DNA of 64,000 bases. Source: Asterella californica. Taxonomy: Eukaryota > Streptophyta > Marchantiopsida > Marchantiales > Aytoniaceae. The notes under the pieces are model-generated. The model was not told the origin of the DNA, made no database searches, and worked only from the letters and a program-made list of their open reading frames with translations. Below, in pieces: positions 1 through 11,259 of this stretch. Position numbers and translations under genes: made by a program. The stretch spans positions 7,068,001-7,132,000 of the forward strand of contig JAYKYS010000015.1 in assembly GCA_036924285.1 (NCBI GenBank). The letters run 5' to 3'. The first letter of the stretch is position 1, and the number at the start of each line of letters is the position of its first letter.

Positions 1-1798
1 TCACATCTATCATCTGACTCTCTACCTGCTCAGATATCACCTGCTTCTTTCGTTTGATGATATCAATAATCAGCTCGTGAAACTCCCTCTTTGCATATCA
101 AGAACCTCCCGAAGTGAAAACTCGATCCGTGCATCTAGTATTCTCTGCTTCAGAATGATCTTAAGATCAGTGGAAGTCTCAATATTCGCAGTCAACTTGT
201 AAGCCGGTCCTTTCTTTTTTTCTTGAGCAGTGAACCGTCTACCGGCAGTCGTTGGCTCCTGCTGAGACCTCTACACGTCCTCCATCGGTCCTGGTGCAGG
301 CAGAGGAGCTTGAGAAGTAAATGGGACATCCTTTGGAGGAGCTGCTCGTCTTCTGGTGATCCTTTCTCCCTCTCTAGTCTCATATGGAGTCCCAGTTTCA
401 AGCTTAGAGGCATCTCGTCGCCTCTTCTCTTCCACAGAAGCATTTTGTCAGTGAACGTGCTTATCTAATACCTCAGAAGGAACTTCAATATTGCTCTTCT
501 CATCCGTCTTATCTAGCAAAATAGGGCTAGCAAAAACTTCAGTATGTCCAGCATACACACCAAGATCATAGTCGATATCGTAAACGTAGTTATTGTTGCA
601 GCCGTAGCAATCTGAGGTAGACTCCTCATACCTTTTCGTCCAAACTGTGTGCTCAGTGGCTCTCCAAGGTGCAGTCTAACATTTTGATAAGCGAACTACA
701 TCATCTCGCAAAGCGGCTGTAAGCTCCTGGTAGTCTCCTCAAAGATGATCTAGACTGTGACACCAGATACATCTACGGACAAGAGCACCTCCACGCACAA
801 CATCAAGCATTGGTGGTAGCTCTCTCTGCAAACCAGCCAGCTCTACTTTTAACTCACGCATCTGCCGGATCAACTTCTCGGTTTGATTTTATTGACCTTG
901 GTTCTCAACCGTTCTCTAGACAGGTAATCTCTGTGCAAGAACTGGCACAACTGACACTGGAGACGTTGCTGCAGGAACAACATATCTAGGAGAAGGAGTC
1001 AGAAACTGATGTACTTGAGGAGCAACATAAAGTTGAGAGATCACTTCTGCAAGCGGTCGTCTCTCTACATCCACTCTCTCTCGTCTTTGCCTTGTCAGAA
1101 CAGCCACGGCTTCCTCAACTCTCCCCCAATCCATAGTACTCCTTCAACCGATCAATTTGCTAACATGAAGCATAATCGATCTGTTGTAGCTCATCGGTAG
1201 CTTGCAAGAAGAGCTATGTCCTTCTAGCATCCAAGGTCATTCGTTCGAGCATTGAAAACTGTCGGTATCTTCGGTCGAACTCTCTCAACAACTCGTTCAG
1301 TCCCATCCTACGGTCAGGTTGTTGCTCAATCCAATCCAAAAACGTCCTCCTAGTAACCCTCTCAGAATCCTCTTCAAGAAATTCCTCTCGGAGAGCTCGC
1401 TCAAAACTCGGCCAAACACCAATATTTCTCCTCTATACATCTCTGACTTGATCTCTCAACTCAGGAATCACATCCAACTCAAAACTGTCAATCATCTCTC
1501 TTGCCGCGCTGGTCACCCTCACAAGCTCCATCTCTCCTCTGTACTCATGAAGATACTTGGAAACATCTCTACCTTCAAATCTTACACACCTATTCACAAT
1601 CGTCTGCAAGACCTTTGTAGATTTTAACTCACCCCCTCCAACGATTGGATGTTGTTGAACCAAGGCCGCAAGCGTCTTCAGTATCTCAGCAGTATCCAGA
1701 CCCGATGCTATAGTTGTTGTAGAAGATGTAGGTGCAGCAGTAGATATTGATGCTCCAACCATAGAAGCGGAAGCAGCACTTTTGCTCTTGCGATCCAT
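1..1798 (-). pseudogene. Ty3/gypsy gag (and gag-pol linker) remnant
   Basis: The minus strand reads as a degenerate gag polyprotein. The N-terminal part is open from an ATG at 1,798 down to 1,433 (about 120 residues, beginning MDRKSKSAASASM) and is rich in Ser/Ala/Thr before a helical gag-like core. Further pieces follow in other frames down to position 1. The distal part (about 1-260) is clearly related to the minus-strand stretch 49,250-49,530, which reads as the gag-pol linker of the same retroelement superfamily. Stops and frame changes are frequent, so this is a dead copy. The 3' part lies outside the window. Confidence 0.6.
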
Positions 1799-1853
1799 CT
1801 CTTCTTTGTATGAAAAGCTCAACTTCCGCGATCAATCACCCCAAGATGACTCT

Positions 1854-1867
1854 CAGTGGAAGCACCA
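1854..1867 (-). other. candidate primer-binding site of the minus-strand gypsy element
   Basis: Read on the minus strand, TGGTGCTTCCACTG follows an LTR-like end (CCACAACA then TAAATC) and lies about 55 bases upstream of the gag ATG. A TGG start matches the complement of the CCA end of a tRNA. The tRNA is not identified. Confidence 0.4.
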
Positions 1868-1874
1868 GATTTAT

Positions 1875-2145
1875 GTTGTGGAGAGTTCTTCTCAGGAAAA
1901 ACGAGCCTTTTGACTGTGATCAATTGCAGGGTAGAGATAAGGATTGAATAAGAAGACAAGAGCTAACCCGCTTGGCTACAACAACCAAAGTCTCTCACAG
2001 ACATCAATTTATATCTACAGTCGATCACAAACACTGATCACTCTCTATCCGTCAATCTCTATCAAAATAAGATCATTCTCATCCACCAGAAGATAGATTC
2101 GTCTCCAAACATAACAATAGAAAGAACCCCAAACTCCAATGCTTA
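1875..2145 (-). repeat. gypsy 5' LTR fragment (copy A)
   Basis: Sequence to the right of the candidate primer-binding site is related to 3,200-3,310, with shared stretches such as GATTGAATAAGAAGACAA and TCTCTCACAGA. This marks it as LTR sequence of the minus-strand element. It stops where the plus-strand pol fragment begins. Confidence 0.45.
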
Positions 2146-2269
2146 ACATTGTCTAAGGATGTCTACAAGCAAGAGAAGTGGTCCATTGACACAGAGTATG
2201 GTTGGATGATACGAACAACTAATAACACGCAGAGAGAATTCTATGGTGCTTGTCAAGATGTAAGGGTGA

Positions 2270-3165
2270 AGATTGGAGATGTAGTTAAGAACAAAACTTT
2301 CTAGTTCAGGACACCACTTCGTATCTGGTGATTCTTGGACAACCATGCATTACAGTTGTAAGGATGGAGACCAAGGCGTTTGATGATGGATCCGCTTATG
2401 CTCGGATTAGAAGTCAAGACGATAAGAGAGCAATGCAATTCTTGATTGTACCTCCTAACCATGAGCGTAGTCAGAAGTACTTGCGGAGTGGTTCTCTACC
2501 TAAAGTTACTGAAGATTTCAAAGATTTTTGCACAAGATCACTATAGAGTGAGGGTACAGTGATATCGATTACACAAAAGAAAGTACTCTCACTAGCAGAG
2601 AGAAATGCCTTTTGTACAAGAGTTGTGGGATTTTTTGAAAGTGGATTTGTTTTATATACACATCTTGCTGATCTACGGAAGTGGGAGCAGAAGGTTGTAG
2701 AAAGAGTTGAAAACCCTTAAAAAGAGTGGGTGTGCTTGATGAAGAAGATAAAATAACGAGTGTTTACATCGAGATGGGATTAGATGATCCTTTGGATGAA
2801 CTTACCAAGATTGGAAAAGGGAGTGAAATCAATTGGTGGAAATAAATCCTAGAGAGCTCTACTCAATCATAGAGTCATTTCAGAAACCTGAAGTCAAGGT
2901 TGAAACTAGATACAAAACGGTGGATAGAAAGGTTAAGCATGTAATTCAACCTTTACCTAGTGACTCCAACCACCAAGTTCAGCTAGTTTCAAAGGAGAAG
3001 CGCTTAAGGGATCCTCGTCATGTGGGTCACAAGTTTACAGAACCTATCCTCAAGGAGTTGAAAGTAGGGTCTATAGATTTTCTCCTTCCTACTGAAGAGC
3101 GGGAGTTTAGAGAGATGTTGAGTAAGCATGGAAACTATTTTCTTTTGAAGCTTCAGATATAGGGT
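2270..3165 (+). pseudogene. Ty3/gypsy pol fragment (post-protease to RT N-terminus)
   Basis: Plus-strand reading frames show the region between the aspartic protease and the reverse transcriptase. The first part (about 2,330-2,540) contains ILGQPCITVVRMETKAFDDG, typical of the post-protease segment. The second (2,833-3,162) ends with a run like LKVGSIDFLLPTEEREFREM, the conserved entry to gypsy RT, and parallels the minus-strand copy at about 28,560-28,650. The frame is broken by stops and indels, and the RT core is missing. Confidence 0.6.
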
Positions 3166-3189
3166 GTGTGGATCAAAGCGTTGTCAAGG

Positions 3190-3640
3190 AGAGTCATTCT
3201 CAAGAAGGGCGAGCCTTCTGACTGTGCTTAATTGCAAGATAGATGTAAAGATTGAATAAGAAGACAATGGGCAACCAACTTACTCATAACGACCAAGGTC
3301 TCTCACAGATGCCAATTTTGTCTAAAGATCGATTAATACTCAACAAGATCAATTCTCACTCACTAGAGGACAGATCCACCTCCAAACACAACAATAGAAG
3401 AAATCCGATCTCTCAATGCTTTATTTCTCTTCCAATGATAGTCAAAGGTCCTCCACAGATGCCAATTCTTGTTTGACAATAGATCCCTACTCGATAAGGT
3501 CGTCCCCCATTCATCAGAAAGCATATTGGTCGTCAAACATTTGATCCTCACTCAATAAGGCTTTCTCTCGTTCACCAGAAAGCATATTGGTCTCCAAACA
3601 GTCTAACAGATGAAATTCAAGCTCCTAAACCCTTATTCCT
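3190..3640. repeat. LTR-related fragment (copy B) with an internal duplication
   Basis: This repeats the LTR-like sequence at 1,885-2,010 in the same orientation. It contains two nearby diverged copies of a roughly 55-base unit that includes CAGAAAGCATATTGGTC (around 3,495-3,540 and 3,552-3,597). No coding content is visible. Confidence 0.4.
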
Positions 3641-3799
3641 CTCTCTGCAGCAGCCTCTCAACTGAACTCTCTTAGAAATTTGATCTTCTCAATCTCATGT
3701 CTTCCTCCCTTGCGCCCTTGATAACTCTTCTTGAAAAAAAACAATACCCTCCTTTGCACGCGCCTAGGTTGCTCTCTTTTGCTTTGAGGGCTGATAGGA

Positions 3800-4275
3800 T
3801 GACTCATTGCACTACTATTGGTACATGTCTATTGAAATGATACTGGGTTAAAAGACGATTATGTCTGTAGAGGAGGACTTCCTTACATGGACTACTTTAT
3901 CGTGGGAGGACAGAATGGGTCATGTATAGCTTCTTGCACTTCGTATCAGAAAGTTAGAACATAGAGAGGGAGATCTTATAAAGGCACAACAGAAGCTGAA
4001 AGAGGCTCGTCTCAAGAATAACAAGACCAACAGGCTCCAAAAAATCCATACACACTGGAGATTGGATTTTGGTGTATGATAGTACTCTAGAGAACTAGCA
4101 TTCTATGGTTCAAAAACTTTCTAAGAGGTGGTTTGGTCCATATGTTCTCTTAGAAGCGCATCAGAATGCTATTTATTCTTTGCAGGAGCTTGATGGTACT
4201 CTTTTAAGACTTAATGTCGCCGGTAAGCATATCAGTTGTTCAGAAGGAGGGGAGAATTTGTTGAGCTAGACAAAA
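3800..4275 (+). pseudogene. Ty3/gypsy integrase C-terminal fragment
   Basis: The plus strand encodes the end of a gypsy integrase with several stops. Pieces include LRIRKLEHREGDLIKAQQKL, the SH3-like segment around KRWFGPYV, and NAIYSLQELDGTLLRLNVAG. The same order occurs at 30,630-31,020 (plus) and 23,722-24,057 (minus). It is followed by a purine-rich tract and an LTR start, as expected for the 3' end of such an element. Confidence 0.65.
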
Positions 4276-4422
4276 TTTTGGAGTCAGACAAGATCATTGA
4301 TGCTGATGCAGATCTTCTACTTGATAAAGACGTTGAAGAGAACGAGGGCAATTTAGAGAGTCCTGGGGACTAATGGAAGAGTTGGTACATACCGGAGGAT
4401 AGATAGGTTTGGAAGGGGTGAA

Positions 4423-5450
4423 TGTCGTGTTACGAGACACCTCATACGATAAAACGGATCTGCAGAGAATGCTCCAGTGACAATTCCACAAGAAGCTGCA
4501 CTCGAGCTTACCAAGCTGAGCAAGAGCTAAGCTAAGGCTGAGCTAGACAAGCTGCCCCTTAGCTTGAGTTAAAGTATCACTTAGAAGAAGTAAGTATCAG
4601 AATGCAGAGCTCGTTGAGTAGAGTGACCTCGTGCCTTCAGTTGTGAGAAATAACGTTCTGTGTAATAGTTAGTACAGTTTATAAGTTGTGAAAAATATGA
4701 AAAAGAAAAATTTGTGGATTCTGGCTCGTGACTTGGATCCATGATCTGAGGATACGAGTGCGTAGTCGTCAGTGAGTAGTATAATTTTGACTCTTCATTC
4801 ATTAAAAATGGAGCTATACAAAATAATGACGTAGAAAAGATTAACAAAGAATGCAAAAGTTGTTTCTTTTAGGTTTATGTATGAATTTAATATCTTTTTC
4901 TAACAGGAACAGAGGTCATCCTCGGTGGTAGAGGCATCCACCTAGGAAGAAGAGATCTCCGGATTAAATCCTCTTGACATATGTTCTCTATTTCGGCATG
5001 TTGACCTCCTGGATGAGAGTCTATGTTGGATATGCAGCTACGTCTTGCATATCTAGGGACGGGAGATCGGTATCCTCCTTAATCGTGAGCTTCCTGGTCT
5101 AAGCCTCCGCATGCCAATTCGGTTATATGTCAAGAGTGACCTGGTACGTTTATGGAGGGACTGTAAGCCTTGTGAAGCGGCTTCATAGGTGTAACTTTGT
5201 TACATCGGATGGCTTGTAATATAACCAAAGTGACATCCGAGGTGGCATCAAGAGTCAGGAAATTTTTAATAAGTAAGGGTCTAGCTTAGCAGGAGGTCTG
5301 CTTGGTTGATATGTAGGTCTACTTATAAAGACTCTTGCTTAGTTGGGGTGTTAGGGTTTTTTAAGATCTTAGCTTAGCTGGGGTTTTAGATTTAGGGAGA
5401 ACAACCGGCAACTCTCTATGCCTACCATCACATTTTTAGAAATGTAAATT
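4423..5450 (+). repeat. putative gypsy 3' LTR (right end uncertain)
   Basis: It begins TGTCGTGTTACG directly after the purine tract GGAAGGGGTGAA, downstream of the integrase end. Related sequence starts at 31,156 after the equivalent tract. Shared landmarks include the TTAGCTTG-rich stretch and the ATCAAGAG-GAAATTTTTA stretch near 5,250. The right boundary is not sharp. Confidence 0.45.
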
Positions 5451-6566
5451 TAACTTTCATCTCGAACAAGTATCACCTTGATCAGGTAAAATTCATGGTC
5501 ATTCTTTCAATCAGTTACATTTCTATTTCTCAAGGTTCTCTAATTATTTTTATCTTGTCATAGAACGTTATCTTTTTACCTGGAGTGCTTGTAAACAGTA
5601 ATGAAAGTGATTTTTTACCCTAATTTCCTGCTTGTCCTCTTCATTCTTTCGGACCAGCCTTTCTCTCGGACGGGTTATGTCACATATTAAACAAAGTGTG
5701 GGGCCAAAGAGAGATATAGAAAAAAACCATTATAAAACAAAATATTTAGATAAAAATATCTTCATTTCGACACAAGAACATCCACCTCCCTTTCCTGTTC
5801 TTGTTTACTTGTGCTCAAATGGTCAAGGGGGTCGAGGCTCCGTTGAGTCCTCGCGCCGGGAGAGCCCAGTCCGTGCAAGAGGTCACACCTGCGAAACTGT
5901 GCCCAAAACGCAAATTTAGAAGAACATTCTCTTACGGAAGTGAAGAAGTTCATGCTCGTAAGTAGCCAACGGGATTAAAGTGAACACTTCCGAAGAGTTC
6001 GAGGTTTTATCTTCTACCGAAGTTTATTTCAATATACAGTTAATGTTTGAGATTTAAAGAAAAATGTCATCTGCTTCAAAAGTAAGTTACGATGTTTTCT
6101 ATAATATTTCTCTCGGCACCTGTCAGCTTTTATAAAAGACAGAAAATCCATAAAATATCACCGTAAAGCTTACAATATTACTTGACCTCTCCCTATTCTA
6201 CCACACGGCATATATTTTTCTCCAGAACAAATGGAATTATGCAACTAACCAGAATGGACGTAATTTTTCTTTTGGGTGTATCCACTAACTTTTAATTAAT
6301 CTTTTGGGTGTATCCTGTAATAAGTTTTCTGAAGGCTTTTGTCGGAAAACAACCGACCCCTACTTCACAGCGTAAACTTCGCCAGACTCTACGGCGACTT
6401 TTCGGCCGGGAATCTCCGAATTCCAGAATCCAGACCAAGAACGCAAGCTCGTGTAAGGAAACGCCCAAATTCCCACCTGTATGTAAGGTGCGAAAACGAC
6501 GACTCTAAACGACGACTCTCGGTGTGGATGCGATCAAAAGATTTGGCATTCTTACTTTCTGCTTTG
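5451..6566. other. non-coding, no gene recognised
   Basis: Mostly AT-rich. The open frames here are short and without recognisable domains. The stretch 6,330-6,540 is GC-richer and may be the edge of another old insertion. Confidence 0.5.
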
Positions 6567-6612
6567 ACCTACTGCTCTGCTACTTCCTTTGGAGAGTAGC
6601 AGAGCAGTAGGT
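6567..6612. repeat. perfect 18-bp hairpin
   Basis: Arms 6,567-6,584 and 6,595-6,612 are perfect reverse complements (core CTACTGCTCTGCTACT) around a 10-base loop. A partial direct copy of the left half follows at about 6,628-6,672. This could be the remnant of a foldback or MITE-type insertion. Confidence 0.7.
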
Positions 6613-8590
6613 AGGGGGTCGGTTCCTTCTTACTTTCTGCTTTGACCTCTGCTCTGCTACTCCCTTCGGGGAGATGGTTGATTGGCCTTTCGGGTCCTTC
6701 TTTCCTTCGGGGTCTTTCCATCCGTTGGCTATTATTGCATCGTGTGTTTTTTTTTACCGACCCTAAGTTAGATTCTGGAATGAACTCGACGAGTCACATG
6801 TCGCGTCAAGTAAGCAAAAGTTTAATACTTCTTATTTTAATTCATTTCATATGCAGGAAGCCTTTAATGGATTCTTTTAACTCTAAAATCTGTTTCTTTT
6901 TCTAACATTTAAATGGGTACAGAACCTGAAATCCAATAATGATAAGAAACAGAAGTTAATGCAATATTAACGTCTAAAAAACACATAAAATCTAAAAAAT
7001 ATTTAACTTTTTATTAGAAATCATGAATTTCACTACCTCGAGGTCAGGAAGACATAAGGAAATGGCAAAGAACACAACCATACTCCAAGGTGGAGAGACC
7101 TCTGAGTAATTCCAGGAGCCTTAGGGAATCCAATACAACTGCTACAGGAGTATGCATGTGGTTTAATTTTCTTGTTATTTACTTTTAGCTTCTCGGATAT
7201 ATACCATTGAAGCGGATTCGAGTTTTTTTTCTTTATGGGTTATGTCTCGCATCCAGGTTGATCTAATATTTAATATTTATAATTATTTGAATATATTATT
7301 TGAATTCAGTATAAATTTATTTAATGTTTAAATATTTTCTGATAACAGCAAGAGGACAACTTACCCAGTTCATGTTTGCATGCATATTTAAAGCATTTTG
7401 GACGATAGCAAAGAACAAAGAAACTTAAATATATCCCTTGAAAACAGAATAAACGTTGATCATTCTTTTAACGGAGTCAAAAAAGACCATAATTTCCACG
7501 TTGTACATATAAAAACAACTGATGACTGATCACCGTTAACAAATCTTCTGTCCAATTTAGGATAAGGATAGAAAAGGATAGAAAATAAAGCACGCCAAAT
7601 CATATTAGTATTTTCGAAAACACACGAACAGTCATCATGGTTAATTCAAGGAACCTATATTGTCAATGGAAGCATCATGTTCACCTGTACAATAAGAAGG
7701 AAGTAAAATAAGGGGGAGTGAAGATGTACATGGAGTATTTATGTTAGTACATAATTATCAAAACTCTCAGAAAGCAGCATTAATTCACTTGCTGATATTG
7801 ATACTGAGATACACTTATGGGTGAAGAATTCAGTCTTTAACAGAAGACAAAGTCGTACCACCCAAATACGGATACGAGTATTTAACTCTTTTGTTTGGTC
7901 TTTTGTTTGTTTAACTGTTTGCTGGTAGTGAGGATACACGAAAAGAATCATACCAAAATGGAAACAAAACAGTAAACATATTTAAAGTAATTGTGTTATC
8001 TGTGAGGGATTGAGCATAATGCCGTAATAAAAATGTTAATTACCTGCATTCTAACTTGATAATGCGAGGAATAGAACAAGAGTTCTGAACAAAACAACCG
8101 CTAACAACAACCAGTTACTCTTTAAGAGAAACAGGAACTCATAACAATTCTGGAGTTTCAAGAATGACTGAGAAGTAAATATTTTAATTTATATAATTTA
8201 TATAATTATTTTAGTGCATAAATCTCAAAATCTTTTTGAATTCGAAGAAGATATATCACGTGGAAAATCAAGTTTTGAGCTTATTTCGGTGGCGGCATAG
8301 GATAACTTTGAGAATTATCGACATCTAGTCCAATTCTGCAATTAACATTATTTTTGTGTTCACTAGTTCTAATTTGTCCTCATCTATATAACTATTTTTA
8401 TTATTTAGACAAAACTATTACTCGTAACTTCATTGTCAAATGATGAATGAAAACAGGAATGTGTCATTTGCTAACCAAGCAAATTCACGCACATGCATAA
8501 AATTAATCCACAAGAAAACTTCATTCTATCACTTATTCAGAACTATACAAGAAATTGTGGATGTACATCACCCACACAAAATTTACCTTG
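6613..8590. other. AT-rich intergenic DNA
   Basis: No open frame resembles a known protein. Long A/T runs dominate from 7,200 onward. I see no RNA gene or element ends. Confidence 0.5.
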
Positions 8591-9975
8591 GAGCGGTCCA
8601 TGAACTTCATGGAGTGACATGTCCAAATCTTGCAAGTACGTAACTCATATTCACATTCTGAACTAGTTGAGAATTAACATACCTAAAGTAGTCAGAATAA
8701 ACATAAGGTCTATTTATCAGTTTTTAAACAAATACAACTACATCATTTGCAAGTTTTTAGATAATGTGAACAACATTCCAATTGTGTAATGAATGTCCAT
8801 TAAAGAGAACATGCAAGAAAATTATGCAAAGAATTAGATAGGAAGGCCATGAAGTCTATGGACTGTATCGTCTTTTAAATGTAAGTGCAACAAACTGGAT
8901 GAAGACAAACTCATGAAAATCATGAATATCTCAACAAAAATCTACATGGATGTGAACCTCCATTTGAATTAGAAGACTCATTTGATTCTTCACCGTCGAG
9001 AGTGTCGTCATCTTCTTCAACCTTCTCTTCGTCTTTATCTTCGCTTCATCTCAAATTCTAGTTCTGATCTCATTCTGTTTTTCCAAACGGAACAATTGAT
9101 TCATGATTTGTGTTACAATGACTTGTTGCAACCGATTGATTATAGTAAATAGAAAACCAAAAGTTTAAAATTATAGTTTTAAAATTTCAATTTTCTGCTT
9201 GTAGAGTTCTTTCTATTTCTCTAGAAAGTATTGCTTTTTGTTGATGTAAGGATCATATAACTATGTTTCGTATCTTTGGATTTAGATCTAAAATGGTTCT
9301 TCTTTTTGACTCATATATATGGAGTTGCGACTGAGGAATCTACGATTTATGCTTAGGAGTTGTGAGCTTCTGTTTTATTTTCTACAAATTTTGAGATCCA
9401 ATCCAATATTAAATAGTTTTTCATGAATGTTATCTTCAGAACTCTTTTTGTACATCAAGTTAGAATCATTGTTTAATAATCTACACACATGTGGCATCTT
9501 TGATTGAATTCATGCACAACATTGTAATGCTAATTTTTCCACTTTTTGTTTATGATGGTGAGAGGACTTCAAAGTCATCATTTTAGAAATTATTCAACTT
9601 TTGGAAAAAATGCGCATTTACTTTCTCGACTACAATATGTGCATGAATCTAAGGACGAATTTACACTAGAGAGGTCCAAACTATATATTGTTCCACACTG
9701 GTGTAGTGTATTTCATGTACTTCATGGACTGCTCCGCACTAAACTAATACAGCCCCTGAAGTTACTGTTCAACTTTGAATTGAAATAGATAGTCCATGAA
9801 GTTCATGGGCTGCACTACATCAGAGCAGTACAGTCTATGAAATTCATGGACTACTTTGCACCAAAATGATGTAGTTCTTGCAGTTCATGAGCTCCTCAAG
9901 ATTAGAAGAGTGAAGTCCGTCTAATTCTGCATTCAAGGGGCATAACCTTTGGAGTTCACGGATTGCTCTTCTCTT
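8590..9975. repeat. dispersed and tandem palindromic units (TCCATGAAGTTCATGGA type)
   Basis: A 17-base palindrome, TCCATGAACTTCATGGA, is perfect at about 8,598. Diverged versions occur near 8,848, 9,714, 9,793, 9,832, 9,872 and 9,950. In the last 270 bases the units sit roughly 40 bases apart, with a shared tail like CTGCTCTGCACCAAA, as in an old tandem array. A 9,546-9,788 open frame overlaps the array and is probably not a gene. Confidence 0.55.
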
Positions 9976-10799
9976 GACGATAATCGTGTTTTGAACTTTT
10001 TAGGACAAACATTTTTTAATGTAAGATTGACTATACAACATTAGAATGAGAATACAAAATTTTAGTATCTATTGATAGTTATTTATTGACTTATCCAAAA
10101 TTGAAATTGCTTTACACTATCAATTTATTTTATTGGTCATCGGATTTGCGGTCTTATCATGAACATATAACATTGTACATCAAATAATGTTAATTTCAGT
10201 TTTTTCAAAAAATTTATAAATCTTTCAAATTATTTTCATGTGAATTCTGAAATTCATGATATTATAAAATGTCATATAAAGTTGATTGACTTCAAAATAG
10301 GAACCCATTAACGAGTCCGTGATTGTTGTTAGCGGCTGTTACAGTTAGATCTAAACTCTCACTTATAAATATCTCGAGCTCTTATCAACCAGTAATAAAA
10401 ATAGGAAACTTAAACTGTTCGAGCTAATTCTTGATCTGACGTCAAATGTTAATACACTGGTAATTATTATAGTTCCCTGCCTTAGACTTCAGAGGATGTT
10501 AATAGTACATAAATCATTTTGGTCTTTTTTCCTTTGTATTTTGTATTTTTCAGTGGTTTATTTCAGATAAACCATCGATATTTTCCCCATACACCATTGT
10601 CTAGAGTCTGGGATTTCTAACTGATAAACCATAGTTTAGCCCTGTAGGTTAAAGTGTAGATTTAGTTCTGGAAACTGATATGTCACGATTTAGACTCGCA
10701 TAATGGTTCGCATATACTAGCCCGCATATTCACCATGCAGCACTAATAGCCAGTGTTCGGTTAAATTAAATAAACACTGACGTGGAGACTCCGGGGGCC
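9976..10799. other. AT-rich flank of the MULE
   Basis: No gene is recognised. The composition changes abruptly to GC-richer sequence at the transposon boundary. Confidence 0.5.
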
Positions 10800-10807
10800 T
10801 GGAGAGG
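10800..10807. repeat. target site duplication, left copy (TGGAGAGG)
   Basis: These eight bases directly outside the left terminal inverted repeat are repeated exactly at 20,307-20,314, directly outside the right one. Confidence 0.85.
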
Positions 10808-10950
10808 CAAGCCCGCAGCTGTGGCACAGTTGCGCTAATTACGTCTCGGCTTATACGTACGAGTTAATTAGTGATCGGCCCCAGATTCGTGGTCGCATGT
10901 AACCGGGTTCTCGCTGATTACCGCAGTCACCGAGGCTCGAACTGCAACTG
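10808..10950 (+). repeat. left terminal inverted repeat of the MULE
   Basis: It matches the reverse complement of 20,164-20,306 along its whole length except two substitutions, one at CGTACGAG versus CGTGCGAG and one at GGTTCTCGC versus GGTTCCCGC. Such high identity implies a recent or still homogenised element. Confidence 0.92.
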
Positions 10951-10974
10951 ACTCGAACTACAGTCAGTGTCATA

Positions 10975-11040
10975 GTTGACGAACTGCAGTCCCAGCCGGG
11001 CACAGTTTGGAACTGCAGTCCCAGCCGTTCCGTCCGTTTG
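10975..11040. repeat. left subterminal direct repeats
   Basis: The unit GAACTGCAGTCCCAGCCG occurs twice, about 31 bases apart, just inside the left TIR. Such subterminal repeats are candidate transposase-binding sites. Confidence 0.5.
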
Positions 11041-11259
11041 TTGTCCGTTGATTGTTTATCCGTTGTCCATAATTATACCGTGACGGCGGCATTGAAGACT
11101 CCAGGCTGCGTCCTCACTGCGACTCGTCAAGCCAAGCTATTGTCGGGCGTCCTCGCTACTGAATTGAATTCCGCTGAATTACGCTGAATGAGCTTGGTGA
11201 CAGAGAAGAGAGAGAGAGCTGCAAGTTGAGTCTTCGTTGTCTGCTTTAGAGTGCTTATC

